Program-made: the position numbers and the translations under genes
The notes under the pieces: generated by a model
Told to the model about the DNA's origin: nothing
The model's database searches: none
The model's input: the letters and a program-made list of their open reading frames with translations, nothing else
DNA from: Ilumatobacteraceae bacterium
GTDB taxonomy: Bacteria > Actinomycetota > Acidimicrobiia > Acidimicrobiales > Ilumatobacteraceae
Reading direction: 5' to 3'
NCBI GenBank assembly: GCA_017859785.1
Contig: JAFMMJ010000008.1
Coordinates: forward strand, 1 to 46,674
Length of the DNA: 46,674 bases
Shown here: piece by piece, positions 38,019 to 45,346 of the stretch
How the letters are laid out: every line of letters begins with the position of its first letter
Position numbering within the stretch: the stretch's first letter is position 1

Positions 38019-38887
38019 CAGGTGGCCTCTCTCGGACGGTTGCGGTTCACGATGACCTCAAGCAGCACAACCGAGCCGAAGAGGGCGAGTCCAAGGGCGG
38101 CCGCCCCGAATACCGCCGAGTAGATCTTCTCGGCGTCGCCGGTGGAGGCCTGCTGATACGAGAGGACAGCGCGACCGATACCACCGCGGATGCCGGTGGA
38201 GATCTCCGCCACGATGACGCCGACCACCGAGAGGGTTGCGGCGAGTTTGAGCGACGGGATGATGAACGGGACGGCCGCTGGGAAGCGAAGTTTCATCAGC
38301 GTGACCCGCCACGGCACGGCGTAGGTCTCCATGAGCTCGAGTGATGCGGCCGGCACCGAGGTGAGGCCCTTCAGCGTGCCAACGGCGACCGGGAAGAACG
38401 ATAAGAACGCCGCGAGCGCGCACACGCTCGCCCAACGCGGCCACTCCCATCCGAAGAGCTCGATCTTGCCGCTCCACGAAACGACCTGAGGAGCGAGAGC
38501 GATGAGCGGCACGGTTTGCGACATGATCACCCAGGGCAGGATGGCCCGGGAGGCGATGCGCCAGCGGGCCATGAGCACGGCAAGGCCGATGCCGACGATG
38601 CCTCCGACCAACAGCCCGACCGCGGCGAGGCGGAGCGTGTACCAGGAGTAGCCGGCGACGGTGACCGCGATGGGCGAGCCGCCGCTGCGGTTCTCGGGTT
38701 CGAGGAGCCGGGCGATCATGTCCCAGGTGTGCGGCATGGCTCGGTCGGAGGCCTTTGGGATGATCTTCCATCCGAAGACCGAACCACCATCGACGGGCCC
38801 GATGACCTTGTAGAGCTCCCACACGCAGCCAACGGCGAACACCGCGACGACGAAGAGGATCGTCTTGCGGGCCGCGCGACGAAGCAT
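38018..38887 (-). CDS. ABC transporter permease, second subunit
   Basis: 289 residues, about six membrane helices, with a longer N-terminal extracytoplasmic segment (YKVIGPVDGGSVFGWKIIPKASDRAMPH) than its partner. The ATPase-docking loop is SLELMETYAVPWRVTLMKLRFPAAVPFIIPSLKLAATLSVVGVIVAE. It is a second distinct permease of the same family, so the transporter is probably a heterodimer. ATG 38887 overlaps the LLM gene stop by one base. Confidence 0.9.
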   Translation of the reverse strand: MLRRAARKTILFVVAVFAVGCVWELYKVIGPVDGGSVFGWKIIPKASDRAMPHTWDMIARLLEPENRSGGSPIAVTVAGYSWYTLRLAAVGLLVGGIVGIGLAVLMARWRIASRAILPWVIMSQTVPLIALAPQVVSWSGKIELFGWEWPRWASVCALAAFLSFFPVAVGTLKGLTSVPAASLELMETYAVPWRVTLMKLRFPAAVPFIIPSLKLAATLSVVGVIVAEISTGIRGGIGRAVLSYQQASTGDAEKIYSAVFGAAALGLALFGSVVLLEVIVNRNRPREAT

Positions 38888-39903
38888 CAGCGCTTCGCCA
38901 ACCGATGCTCGGCGAGGGCGGGGATGATGTGCTCTCCGTATTCGAGAAGCGTCTGGTCTTTCCCGTCGTGCTGGAGGTAGATCGCGAACTGGTCGACGCC
39001 GAGGTCGGCGAGTTCCTGGAGACGCTCGAGGTGCTGCTCAGGGGTGCCGAGGATGCAGAACCTGTCGATCACCTCGTCGGGCACGAAGTCGGTGTGGGTG
39101 TTTCCGGCCTGGCCGTGCTGGTTGTAGTCGTAGCCCTTGCGACCCTTGATGTAGTCGGTGAGGGTGGCGGGCACATTGGAGGCCTCGCCGTAACGCTCGA
39201 CGATGTCGGCGACGTGGTTGCCGACCATGCCGCCGAACCAGCGGGTCTGGTCGCGCATATAGGCAATGTCGTCGCCGACATAGGCGGGGGCGGCGACGCA
39301 GATGGTGATCTCGTCGGGGTCGCGGCCGGCGCCCTCAGCAGCGGCGCGCACTGCGTCGATGGTCCACTTGGTGATCGCCGGGTCGGCGAGCTGCAGGATG
39401 AATCCCTCGCAGGTCTCGCCGATCAGGGCGAGGGCCTTCGGGCCGTAGCCGGCGCCCCACACCTCGAGGCGTGACTTCGCGGCCCACGGCAGGGTGATGG
39501 TGGAGCCGTTGTATTCGACCTCGCGGCCGTTGGCGAGTTCTCGGATCACGTGGATCGAGTCGCGCATCGTGGCGAGGGTCGTCGGTCGCCCGTTGGTTAC
39601 TCGCACCGCCGAGTCACCGCGACCGATACCGCACACAGTCCGGTTGCCGTACATCTCGTTGAGGGTGGCGTAGGTGCTTGCGGTGACGGTCCAGTCGCGT
39701 GTGGCTGGGTTGGTCACCATCGGCCCAACGATCACGTTGCGGGTCTCGGCCAGGATCTGGCTGTAGATGACGTACGGCTCCTCCCACAGGATGTGGGAGT
39801 CGAAGGTCCAGACGTGACTGAAGCCGAGCGACTCGGCTCGCTTGGCGAGCTCGACGACGCGGAGCGCCGGCGGTGTGGTCTGGAGGACGACGCCGATATC
39901 CAT
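38887..39903 (-). CDS. LLM-class (F420/FMN) oxidoreductase, TIGR03842-like
   Basis: 338 residues, a TIM-barrel luciferase-like protein. Strand 1 is MDIGVVLQTTPPALRVVELAKRAE; further marks are HVWTFDSHILWEEPYVIYS, VIVGPMVTNPATRDWTVTAS, YGNRTVCGIGRGDSAVR and WGAGYGPKALALIGETCEGFILQ, all in cofactor-binding positions of F420-dependent members. I associate this subgroup (TIGR03842, from memory) with dihydropyrimidinase loci. It is not RutA-like in context, since no other Rut genes are present. A reductive or oxidative step on a pyrimidine or its catabolite is the natural guess. Start ATG 39903, 2 bases after the mmsA stop; the 19 residues upstream belong to the mmsA end in another frame. Confidence 0.8.
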   Translation of the reverse strand: MDIGVVLQTTPPALRVVELAKRAESLGFSHVWTFDSHILWEEPYVIYSQILAETRNVIVGPMVTNPATRDWTVTASTYATLNEMYGNRTVCGIGRGDSAVRVTNGRPTTLATMRDSIHVIRELANGREVEYNGSTITLPWAAKSRLEVWGAGYGPKALALIGETCEGFILQLADPAITKWTIDAVRAAAEGAGRDPDEITICVAAPAYVGDDIAYMRDQTRWFGGMVGNHVADIVERYGEASNVPATLTDYIKGRKGYDYNQHGQAGNTHTDFVPDEVIDRFCILGTPEQHLERLQELADLGVDQFAIYLQHDGKDQTLLEYGEHIIPALAEHRLAKR

Positions 39904-39905
39904 GA

Positions 39906-41390
39906 TCAGCGGGTCTCCGGGAAGCCGAGGTTGATCGAGCTGGTCGCCGGGTCGGGCCAACGTGAGGTGACGACTTTTCCGCGGGTGTAGAAGTTGATGC
40001 CCTCCGGCCCGTACATGTGGGTGTCACCGAAGAGCGAGGCCTTCCAACCGCCGAAGCTGTAGTAGCTGACGGGCACCGGGATCGGCACGTTGACGCCGAC
40101 CATGCCGACTTCGATGTCGAACTGGAACTGGCGAGCGGCGCCGCCGTCGCGGGTGTAGATCGCGGTGCCGTTCGCGAACGGGTTCGCGTTGATCATCGCG
40201 ACGCCGTCCTCATAGCCCTTCACGCGCACCACGGAGAGCACCGGTCCGAAGATCTCGTCGTCGTAGCACTTCATGCCGGGGGTGACGTTGTCGATGAGGG
40301 TCGGGTCGACGAAGTAGCCGGCGGAGCCGTCGCTGCGGCGACCGTCAACGACAACGGTGGCGCCTTCAGCGCCGGCACCCGCGATGTAGCCCTCGACCTT
40401 GTCGCGGTGTTCGGCGGTGATGAGCGGGCCCATCTCGCTGGCGGAATCGCTGCCCGGGCCGACGACGACGCCGGGGATCCGCTCGGCGAGCTTCGCGACG
40501 AGGTCGTCGGCGATGGAGTCGGCGGCGAGCACGACACTGATCGCCATGCACCGCTCCCCCGACGAGCCGTAGGCGGCGCTGATGGCCGCGTCGGCGGCCA
40601 TGTCGAGATCAGCATCGGCGAGCACGAGCATGTGGTTCTTCGCGCCACCGAGGGCCTGAACGCGCTTGCCGTTGGCGGTGCCGGTCTCGTACACGTACTT
40701 CGCGATCGGGGTGGACCCGACGAAGCTGACCGCCTTCACGGTCGGGTGCTCAAGGAGGCGGTCAACGGCGACCTTGTCGCCCTGGACCACGTTGAAGCAT
40801 CCCGATGGCAGGCCGGCGGAGGCGAGGAGTTCGGCGATGAAGAGGCTGGCCGACGGATCCTTCTCGCTCGGCTTCAGAATGAAGGTGTTTCCGCAGGCGA
40901 GGGCGTTGGCGAACATCCACATCGGCACCATGGCCGGGAAGTTGAACGGGGTGATGCCGGCCACCACGCCGAGGGGCTGGCGGATGCTGTAGACGTCGAC
41001 GCCGTTGGCGGCTTGCTCGCTGTAGCCGCCCTTCAACAAGTGCGGGATGCCGCAAGCGAACTCGATGTTCTCAAGGCCACGGGCGACTTCTCCGAGGGCG
41101 TCGGAGGGCACCTTGCCGTGCTCGGCGGTGAGGAAGGCGGCGATCTCCTTGCGGTTCGCGTCGACGAGTTCGCGCATGCGGAACAGGATCTCGGCCCGCT
41201 TCGACAGGCTGGTGGCGCGCCATTCGGGAGCGGCAGCCTCGGCAACGGCGATCGCGCGGTCGACTTCGGCGACGCTGGCGAGGTCGACCTCGGCGGCCTG
41301 CTCACCGGTGGCCGGGTCGTAGACCGGGGCGGTGTTGCCCGAGGTTCCCTCGACGATGCGTCCGTCGATCCAGTGGCTGATCCTCTTCAT
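39906..41390 (-). CDS. mmsA: CoA-acylating (methyl)malonate-semialdehyde dehydrogenase
   Basis: 494 residues, the family length. Catalytic C281 lies in SSGERCMAISV, the substrate/NAD motif FNFPAMVPMWMF is at about 150-160, and LGGAKNH at 248-253 replaces the usual ALDH Glu, as is typical for the CoA-acylating MMSDH clade that does not deacylate with water. In this operon it should turn malonic semialdehyde (from beta-alanine) into acetyl-CoA and CO2, with methylmalonic semialdehyde to propionyl-CoA for thymine or valine breakdown. Start ATG 41390 is fixed by SD GGAGGAG 5 bases upstream. Confidence 0.92.
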   Translation of the reverse strand: MKRISHWIDGRIVEGTSGNTAPVYDPATGEQAAEVDLASVAEVDRAIAVAEAAAPEWRATSLSKRAEILFRMRELVDANRKEIAAFLTAEHGKVPSDALGEVARGLENIEFACGIPHLLKGGYSEQAANGVDVYSIRQPLGVVAGITPFNFPAMVPMWMFANALACGNTFILKPSEKDPSASLFIAELLASAGLPSGCFNVVQGDKVAVDRLLEHPTVKAVSFVGSTPIAKYVYETGTANGKRVQALGGAKNHMLVLADADLDMAADAAISAAYGSSGERCMAISVVLAADSIADDLVAKLAERIPGVVVGPGSDSASEMGPLITAEHRDKVEGYIAGAGAEGATVVVDGRRSDGSAGYFVDPTLIDNVTPGMKCYDDEIFGPVLSVVRVKGYEDGVAMINANPFANGTAIYTRDGGAARQFQFDIEVGMVGVNVPIPVPVSYYSFGGWKASLFGDTHMYGPEGINFYTRGKVVTSRWPDPATSSINLGFPETR

Positions 41391-41431
41391 GTGCTCCTCC
41401 AAGGGGCGGGTGTGCGGGGGTGTGGTGACGG

Positions 41432-42847
41432 TCAGTGCAGGTAGGTGCTAAGGCCGCGCTTCACGTAGCGGCCGTGGCCGACGCTGCCGGTGAAGGTGTC
41501 GTTCTCGACAACGACGGTTCCGCGACTGAGCACGGTGTCGACCTTGCCGTCGATCTCGAAGCCCTCGTAGGCCGAGTGGTCCATGTTCATGTGGTGCTTG
41601 TCGTTCACGCCGATCTTCGTGCGCTTGGTTGGGTCCCACACCAAGATGTCGGCGTCCATTCCGGGGGCGATGGCGCCCTTGCGGTCGAGGCCGAACATGC
41701 GCGCCGGGGTGGTGCTGCAAGTCTCAACCCAGCGCTCGAGGGTGATCTCGCCGTTGACGACGCCTTGGTAAAGGAGCTCCATACGGTGCTCCACACCGCC
41801 GATGCCGTTCGGGATGGCGGAGAAGTTTCCGAGACCGAGTTCTTTCTGGTCCTTCATGCAGAACGGGCAGTGGTCGGTGGAAACGACGGCGAGCTCGTTC
41901 ATGCGCAGACCCTTCCAGAGGTCGCGGTGGTGATGGGCGTGCTTGGTGCGAAGCGGCGTGGAGCACACCCACTTGGCGCCTTCGAAGCCGGGCTGCATGA
42001 GCTGGTCTTCAAGTGAGAGATAGAGGTATTGCGGGCAGGTCTCAGCGAAGACGTTCATGCCGGCGTGCTGGGCGGCGGCGACCTCCTCGAGCGCCTCCGA
42101 CGCCGACATGTGCACGATGTAGAGCGGCACGTTGCCGGCCACCTTGGCGAGCTGGATCGCACGGTGGGTGGCCTCACCCTCGAGTTCGGCGGGGCGGGTG
42201 AGCGAGTGGAAGTAGGGGTCGGTCTCACCGCGGGCGAGGGCCTGGGCGACGAGCACGTCGATCGCGATGCCGTTCTCAGCGTGCATCATGATCATCGCAC
42301 CGGTCTCCGAGGCATTCTGCATGGCCCGAAGGATCTGACCATCGTCGGCGTAGAAGACGCCGGGGTAGGCCATGAAGAGTTTGAAGCTGGTGACGCCCTC
42401 GTTGTCGACGAGGTAGGTCATCGCCTTCAGTGAGTCCTCGTCGACACCGCCGATGATCTGGTGGAAGCCGTAGTCGATGGCGCAGTTGCCGGCGGCCTTC
42501 TCATGCCAGGCGGCCAGTGACTCGTGCACGTTCTCGCCGGTCTTCTGCACGGCGAAGTCGACGATGGTGGTCACCCCGCCCCAGGCGGCGGCGATGGTGC
42601 CGGTCTCGAAGGTGTCAGAGGCATTGGTGCCGCCGAAGGGGAGCTCCATGTGGGTGTGGACGTCGATGCCGCCGGGCACGACGTATTTGCCGGTGGCGTC
42701 GATAACGCGGTCGGCGGTCACGCCAAGCGATTCGGCCTGGCCGGGCGCGAAGATCGCGGCGACGGTTTCACCGTCGATGAGCACGTCGCCGGTGGTGCGG
42801 CCGGTCGCCGAGACGACGGTGCCGCCGGAGATGAGTGTCCTTGCCAT
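41432..42847 (-). CDS. hydA: Dihydropyrimidinase (D-hydantoinase)
   Basis: 471 residues, cyclic amidohydrolase. Binuclear metal ligands: H64-x-H66 (GGIDVHTHMELPFGG), carboxylated K156 (SFKLFMAYPG), the His of MHAENG, the His of IVHMSAS and the Asp of STDHCPF. It opens 5,6-dihydrouracil or dihydrothymine to N-carbamoyl-beta-alanine or its methyl homologue; hydantoins are often accepted too. SD of AGGGGGG type lies 6-7 bases before ATG 42847. It is the second gene of the operon, 29 bases after the ureidopropionase. Confidence 0.95.
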   Translation of the reverse strand: MARTLISGGTVVSATGRTTGDVLIDGETVAAIFAPGQAESLGVTADRVIDATGKYVVPGGIDVHTHMELPFGGTNASDTFETGTIAAAWGGVTTIVDFAVQKTGENVHESLAAWHEKAAGNCAIDYGFHQIIGGVDEDSLKAMTYLVDNEGVTSFKLFMAYPGVFYADDGQILRAMQNASETGAMIMMHAENGIAIDVLVAQALARGETDPYFHSLTRPAELEGEATHRAIQLAKVAGNVPLYIVHMSASEALEEVAAAQHAGMNVFAETCPQYLYLSLEDQLMQPGFEGAKWVCSTPLRTKHAHHHRDLWKGLRMNELAVVSTDHCPFCMKDQKELGLGNFSAIPNGIGGVEHRMELLYQGVVNGEITLERWVETCSTTPARMFGLDRKGAIAPGMDADILVWDPTKRTKIGVNDKHHMNMDHSAYEGFEIDGKVDTVLSRGTVVVENDTFTGSVGHGRYVKRGLSTYLH

Positions 42848-42876
42848 GTTGTTCCCCCCTAGTGGTGGTTCGCGGG

Positions 42877-43719
42877 TCAGCGGGCGGTGATCTCCCCGTA
42901 GGCCTCGGGGCGACGGTCGCGGTAGAACTGCCAGCCCGCGCGGACTTCGCGGATGAGGTCGAGGTCGAGGTCGCGGATGATGAGTTCGGGGTTATGCGGG
43001 TCGCCCTTGTCGCCGACGTACTCGCCGCGCGGGTTAACGAAGTAGCTCTGCCCGTAGAAGTCGTTCTCACCGAGCGGTTCGATGCCGACGCGGTTGATGG
43101 CGCCGACGTAGTACATGTTGGCGACGGCGGCGGCCGGCTGCTCGATGCTCCACAGGTACTCGGAGAGTCCGCGGTGCGTGGCCGACGGGTTGAAGACGAT
43201 CTCCGCGCCGTTCAGGCCGAGGCAGCGCCAGCCCTCGGGGAAGTGGCGGTCGTAGCAGATGTAGACGCCGACCTTGCCGACAGCGGTGTCGAACACCGGA
43301 TAGCCGTCGGTGCCGGGGGTGAAATAGAACTTCTCCCAGAAGCCCTTCACCTGCGGGATGTGCTGCTTGCGGTACTTGCCGAGGTAGGTGCCGTCGGCGT
43401 CGATGACGGCGGCAGTGTTGTAGAAGAGGCCGGTCTGCTGGATCTCATACATCGGGAGCACCATGACCATGCCGAGTTCCTTGGCGACCGACTGGAAGCG
43501 CTGGGTGGTCGGGCCGTCGGGGATGGCCTCGGTGTAGTCGTAGAAGGCGGCGTCCTGCACCTGGCAGAAGTAGGGGCCGTAGAAGAGCTCCTGGAAGCAC
43601 ATGATCTGCGCACCCTGAGCGGCGGCCTCGCGGGCCGACTCCTCGTGCTTGTCGATCATGGACTCCTTGTCGCCGGTCCAGTCGGTCTGCAGCAATGCGG
43701 CCCTGACGATGTTGGACAT
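42877..43719 (-). CDS. Beta-ureidopropionase (N-carbamoyl-beta-alanine amidohydrolase), nitrilase superfamily
   Basis: 280 residues. The nitrilase catalytic set E44 (CFQELFYG), K118 (YRKQHIP) and C155 (ICYDRHFPEGW) is intact. N-carbamoylputrescine amidase relatives share these, but the neighbouring dihydropyrimidinase and beta-alanine genes favour hydrolysis of N-carbamoyl-beta-alanine to beta-alanine, CO2 and ammonia. Start ATG 43719 with SD AAGGAG 6 bases upstream; the longer frame to 44052 is antisense to the MocR gene. First gene of the operon, with a leader of about 100 bases. Confidence 0.9.
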   Translation of the reverse strand: MSNIVRAALLQTDWTGDKESMIDKHEESAREAAAQGAQIMCFQELFYGPYFCQVQDAAFYDYTEAIPDGPTTQRFQSVAKELGMVMVLPMYEIQQTGLFYNTAAVIDADGTYLGKYRKQHIPQVKGFWEKFYFTPGTDGYPVFDTAVGKVGVYICYDRHFPEGWRCLGLNGAEIVFNPSATHRGLSEYLWSIEQPAAAVANMYYVGAINRVGIEPLGENDFYGQSYFVNPRGEYVGDKGDPHNPELIIRDLDLDLIREVRAGWQFYRDRRPEAYGEITAR

Positions 43720-43844
43720 CTCCGTCTCCTTGTTCGACCCGGCGGTCGGCCGGGTGGTCGGTGCTTTGGGGAGATGTCGTGACCGTCCCCCCGGCGGTCT
43801 TCCGGATGGTAATTCGGCCGAACCTCGCTGGACAATAGCGACTA

Positions 43845-43856
43845 TGTACCAGTACA
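43845..43856. promoter_or_regulatory. Inverted repeat TGTAC-CA-GTACA, probable MocR operator
   Basis: Perfect 5-bp arms around a 2-base centre. It overlaps the first four bases of the mocR -10 and lies in the -35 side of the opposite operon, so one bound dimer could control both directions. Confidence 0.5.
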
Positions 43857-43858
43857 GT
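43853..43858 (+). promoter_or_regulatory. -10 hexamer TACAGT for mocR, leaderless type
   Basis: TACAGT with 7 bases (CCGCGCG) to ATG 43866 and no SD. It overlaps the palindrome, consistent with autoregulation. Confidence 0.5.
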
Positions 43859-43865
43859 CCGCGCG

Positions 43866-45266
43866 ATGTCGGACACACTCGGTCCCGTCGCGACGGCGGT
43901 TCGCTCAATGCTCGACTCTGCCGGCGGTGGGCGCCGCGAGTCCGAGATCGTCGCGACCACCATCGGCCGTCTGGTGGCCTCCGGCGAGTTGCTCGCTGGT
44001 GACCGCCTCCCGACGGTGAGGACGCTCGCGAAGGCCGTCGGCATCTCCCCAACCACGGTCAGCGAGGCCTGGCGGTCGCTGTCGAGTGCCGGGGTGATCA
44101 CGACCAACGGTCGCAACGGCACACGGGTGCGGGCGCTCGCTGGCTCGGCAGCGCCGACTCGGTATCGCGCGCTCGGCACCGGGGCAGAGACGTTCCGTAT
44201 CGACCTCTCGAGCGGTGTCCCCGATCCGATGCTGCTGCCGGATCTCGGCCCGTCGATGGCGCGGGTCGGTCGCGCTGATCTCACGTCGAGTTATCTCGAC
44301 GATCCCGTCGTGCCGGGCTTCGGAGAGCATCTGGCGAGCACATGGCCGTTCCCCGCCGCGTCGTTGACCGTGGTCGACGGCTGCCTCGATGCCCTCGATC
44401 GGATCTCGGCTGAGATCCTCCCGTTCGGCTCGGCGGTGCTGGTGGAAGAGCCAACCTTCCCGCCGCTCATCGACCTGCTTGAGCGGCTCGGATGCGAGGT
44501 GATCGGCGTGGCCATCGATGCCGAGGGTCCGGTGCCCGACGATCTAGCTCGCGGGCTCGGTGCCGACCCCGTCGCGTTTTTCACTCAGCCGCGGGCCCAC
44601 AACCCAACCGGGGTGTCGATGTCGGAGCGTCGGGCGGGCGAGATCGCTCAGGTGTTGCGGTCGACGAAGACGCTCGTGGTCGAGGACGATCATGCGTGGG
44701 GCATCTCGACGGGTCCGGTGGAGAGCCTCGGCGACCTGCTGCCAGATCGGGTGGTGCACATCCGAGGCTTCTCTAAGAGTCACGGACCCGACCTTCGCCT
44801 CGCGGCGATCGGCGGTCCGAGCGAGGTGATCGAGCGGGTTCGGGCTCGTCGCATGCTCGGAGCCGGGTGGTCGAGCCGGCTGCTGCAGTTGCTGTTGCTC
44901 GACATGCTCTCCGACGAGACAGTCATCGAGGCGATCGCGACAGCGAGGAGCGTCTACACCTCGCGGAGGAAGCGGTTCCTTGAGCGGCTGCGCACCCACG
45001 GCATCGACCTCGACGACGGGGACGGGCTCAATCTGTGGGTGCCGGTGGACGATGAGCAGAGTGCGCTGGTGGCGTTGGCGGCCGCTGGTGTGCGCGTCGC
45101 GCCGGGGGCGCCGTTCACGCTCGGTGGTCGCGCCGATCACCTCCGGCTCACGGTCGGCCTGCTACCTGAATCCGACGCCGACTGGCTCGCCGGTCTCGTC
45201 GCGAGCGCCGCCCGGTCGGGCGCGTCGGCACGGGTGTCGGGCGGGCTCGCGCCGATGAGCATGTGA
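43866..45266 (+). CDS. MocR-type regulator (GntR winged helix fused to aminotransferase fold)
   Basis: 466 residues. N-terminal GntR-type winged helix at about 15-90 (LVASGELLAGDRLPTVRTLAKAVGISPTTVSEAWRSLSSAGVI), a linker, and a class I aminotransferase fold from about 105. The PLP Lys is K304 in RGFSKSHGPDLRL; AHNPTGVS and VVEDDHAWG carry the Asn and Asp for cofactor binding. MocR proteins sense PLP adducts with amines or amino acids, and beta-alanine is a good candidate here. It is divergent from the catabolic operon and upstream of the aminotransferase; control of both is inferred. Confidence 0.9.
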   Translation: MSDTLGPVATAVRSMLDSAGGGRRESEIVATTIGRLVASGELLAGDRLPTVRTLAKAVGISPTTVSEAWRSLSSAGVITTNGRNGTRVRALAGSAAPTRYRALGTGAETFRIDLSSGVPDPMLLPDLGPSMARVGRADLTSSYLDDPVVPGFGEHLASTWPFPAASLTVVDGCLDALDRISAEILPFGSAVLVEEPTFPPLIDLLERLGCEVIGVAIDAEGPVPDDLARGLGADPVAFFTQPRAHNPTGVSMSERRAGEIAQVLRSTKTLVVEDDHAWGISTGPVESLGDLLPDRVVHIRGFSKSHGPDLRLAAIGGPSEVIERVRARRMLGAGWSSRLLQLLLLDMLSDETVIEAIATARSVYTSRRKRFLERLRTHGIDLDDGDGLNLWVPVDDEQSALVALAAAGVRVAPGAPFTLGGRADHLRLTVGLLPESDADWLAGLVASAARSGASARVSGGLAPMSM

Positions 45267-45334
45267 GCGACAACCCCACCCACGAGTTTCGTAACCCAAC
45301 AAAGTCGCCATTGTGCGATCGAATTCATGACGCT

Positions 45335-45340
45335 TATTCT
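45335..45340 (+). promoter_or_regulatory. -10 hexamer TATTCT for the aminotransferase
   Basis: TATTCT with 6 bases to ATG 45347. A -35-like TTGTGC (45311-45316) is 18 bases upstream. The 80-base gap is AT-richer than its surroundings. Confidence 0.55.
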
Positions 45341-45346
45341 TCGCCC

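Larger units (their letters stand above)
43720..43865. promoter_or_regulatory. Divergent control region of the pyrimidine locus
   Basis: 146 bases between the catabolic operon and mocR. Seen: a minus-strand -10 candidate TATTGT (plus 43832-43837) that gives a leader of about 105 bases; a 7-bp hairpin in that leader (ACCCGGC 43737-43743 with GCCGGGT 43749-43755, 5-base loop) just 5' of the SD; the palindrome at 43845-43856; and the mocR -10. The leader contrasts with the leaderless genes elsewhere. Confidence 0.5.

Noticed and set aside
38887-39903. LLM oxidoreductase considered as RutA (uracil ring-cleaving monooxygenase)
   Set aside because: The neighbours are those of the reductive pathway (dihydropyrimidinase, ureidopropionase), no other rut genes are present, and the protein resembles F420-type members more than RutA.
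40017-41444. 475-codon plus-strand open frame opposite mmsA
   Set aside because: It mirrors the real gene codon for codon in GC-rich DNA. Its translation is Asp/Val/Gly/His-rich with no family motif, whereas mmsA on the other strand is complete with catalytic Cys and an SD.
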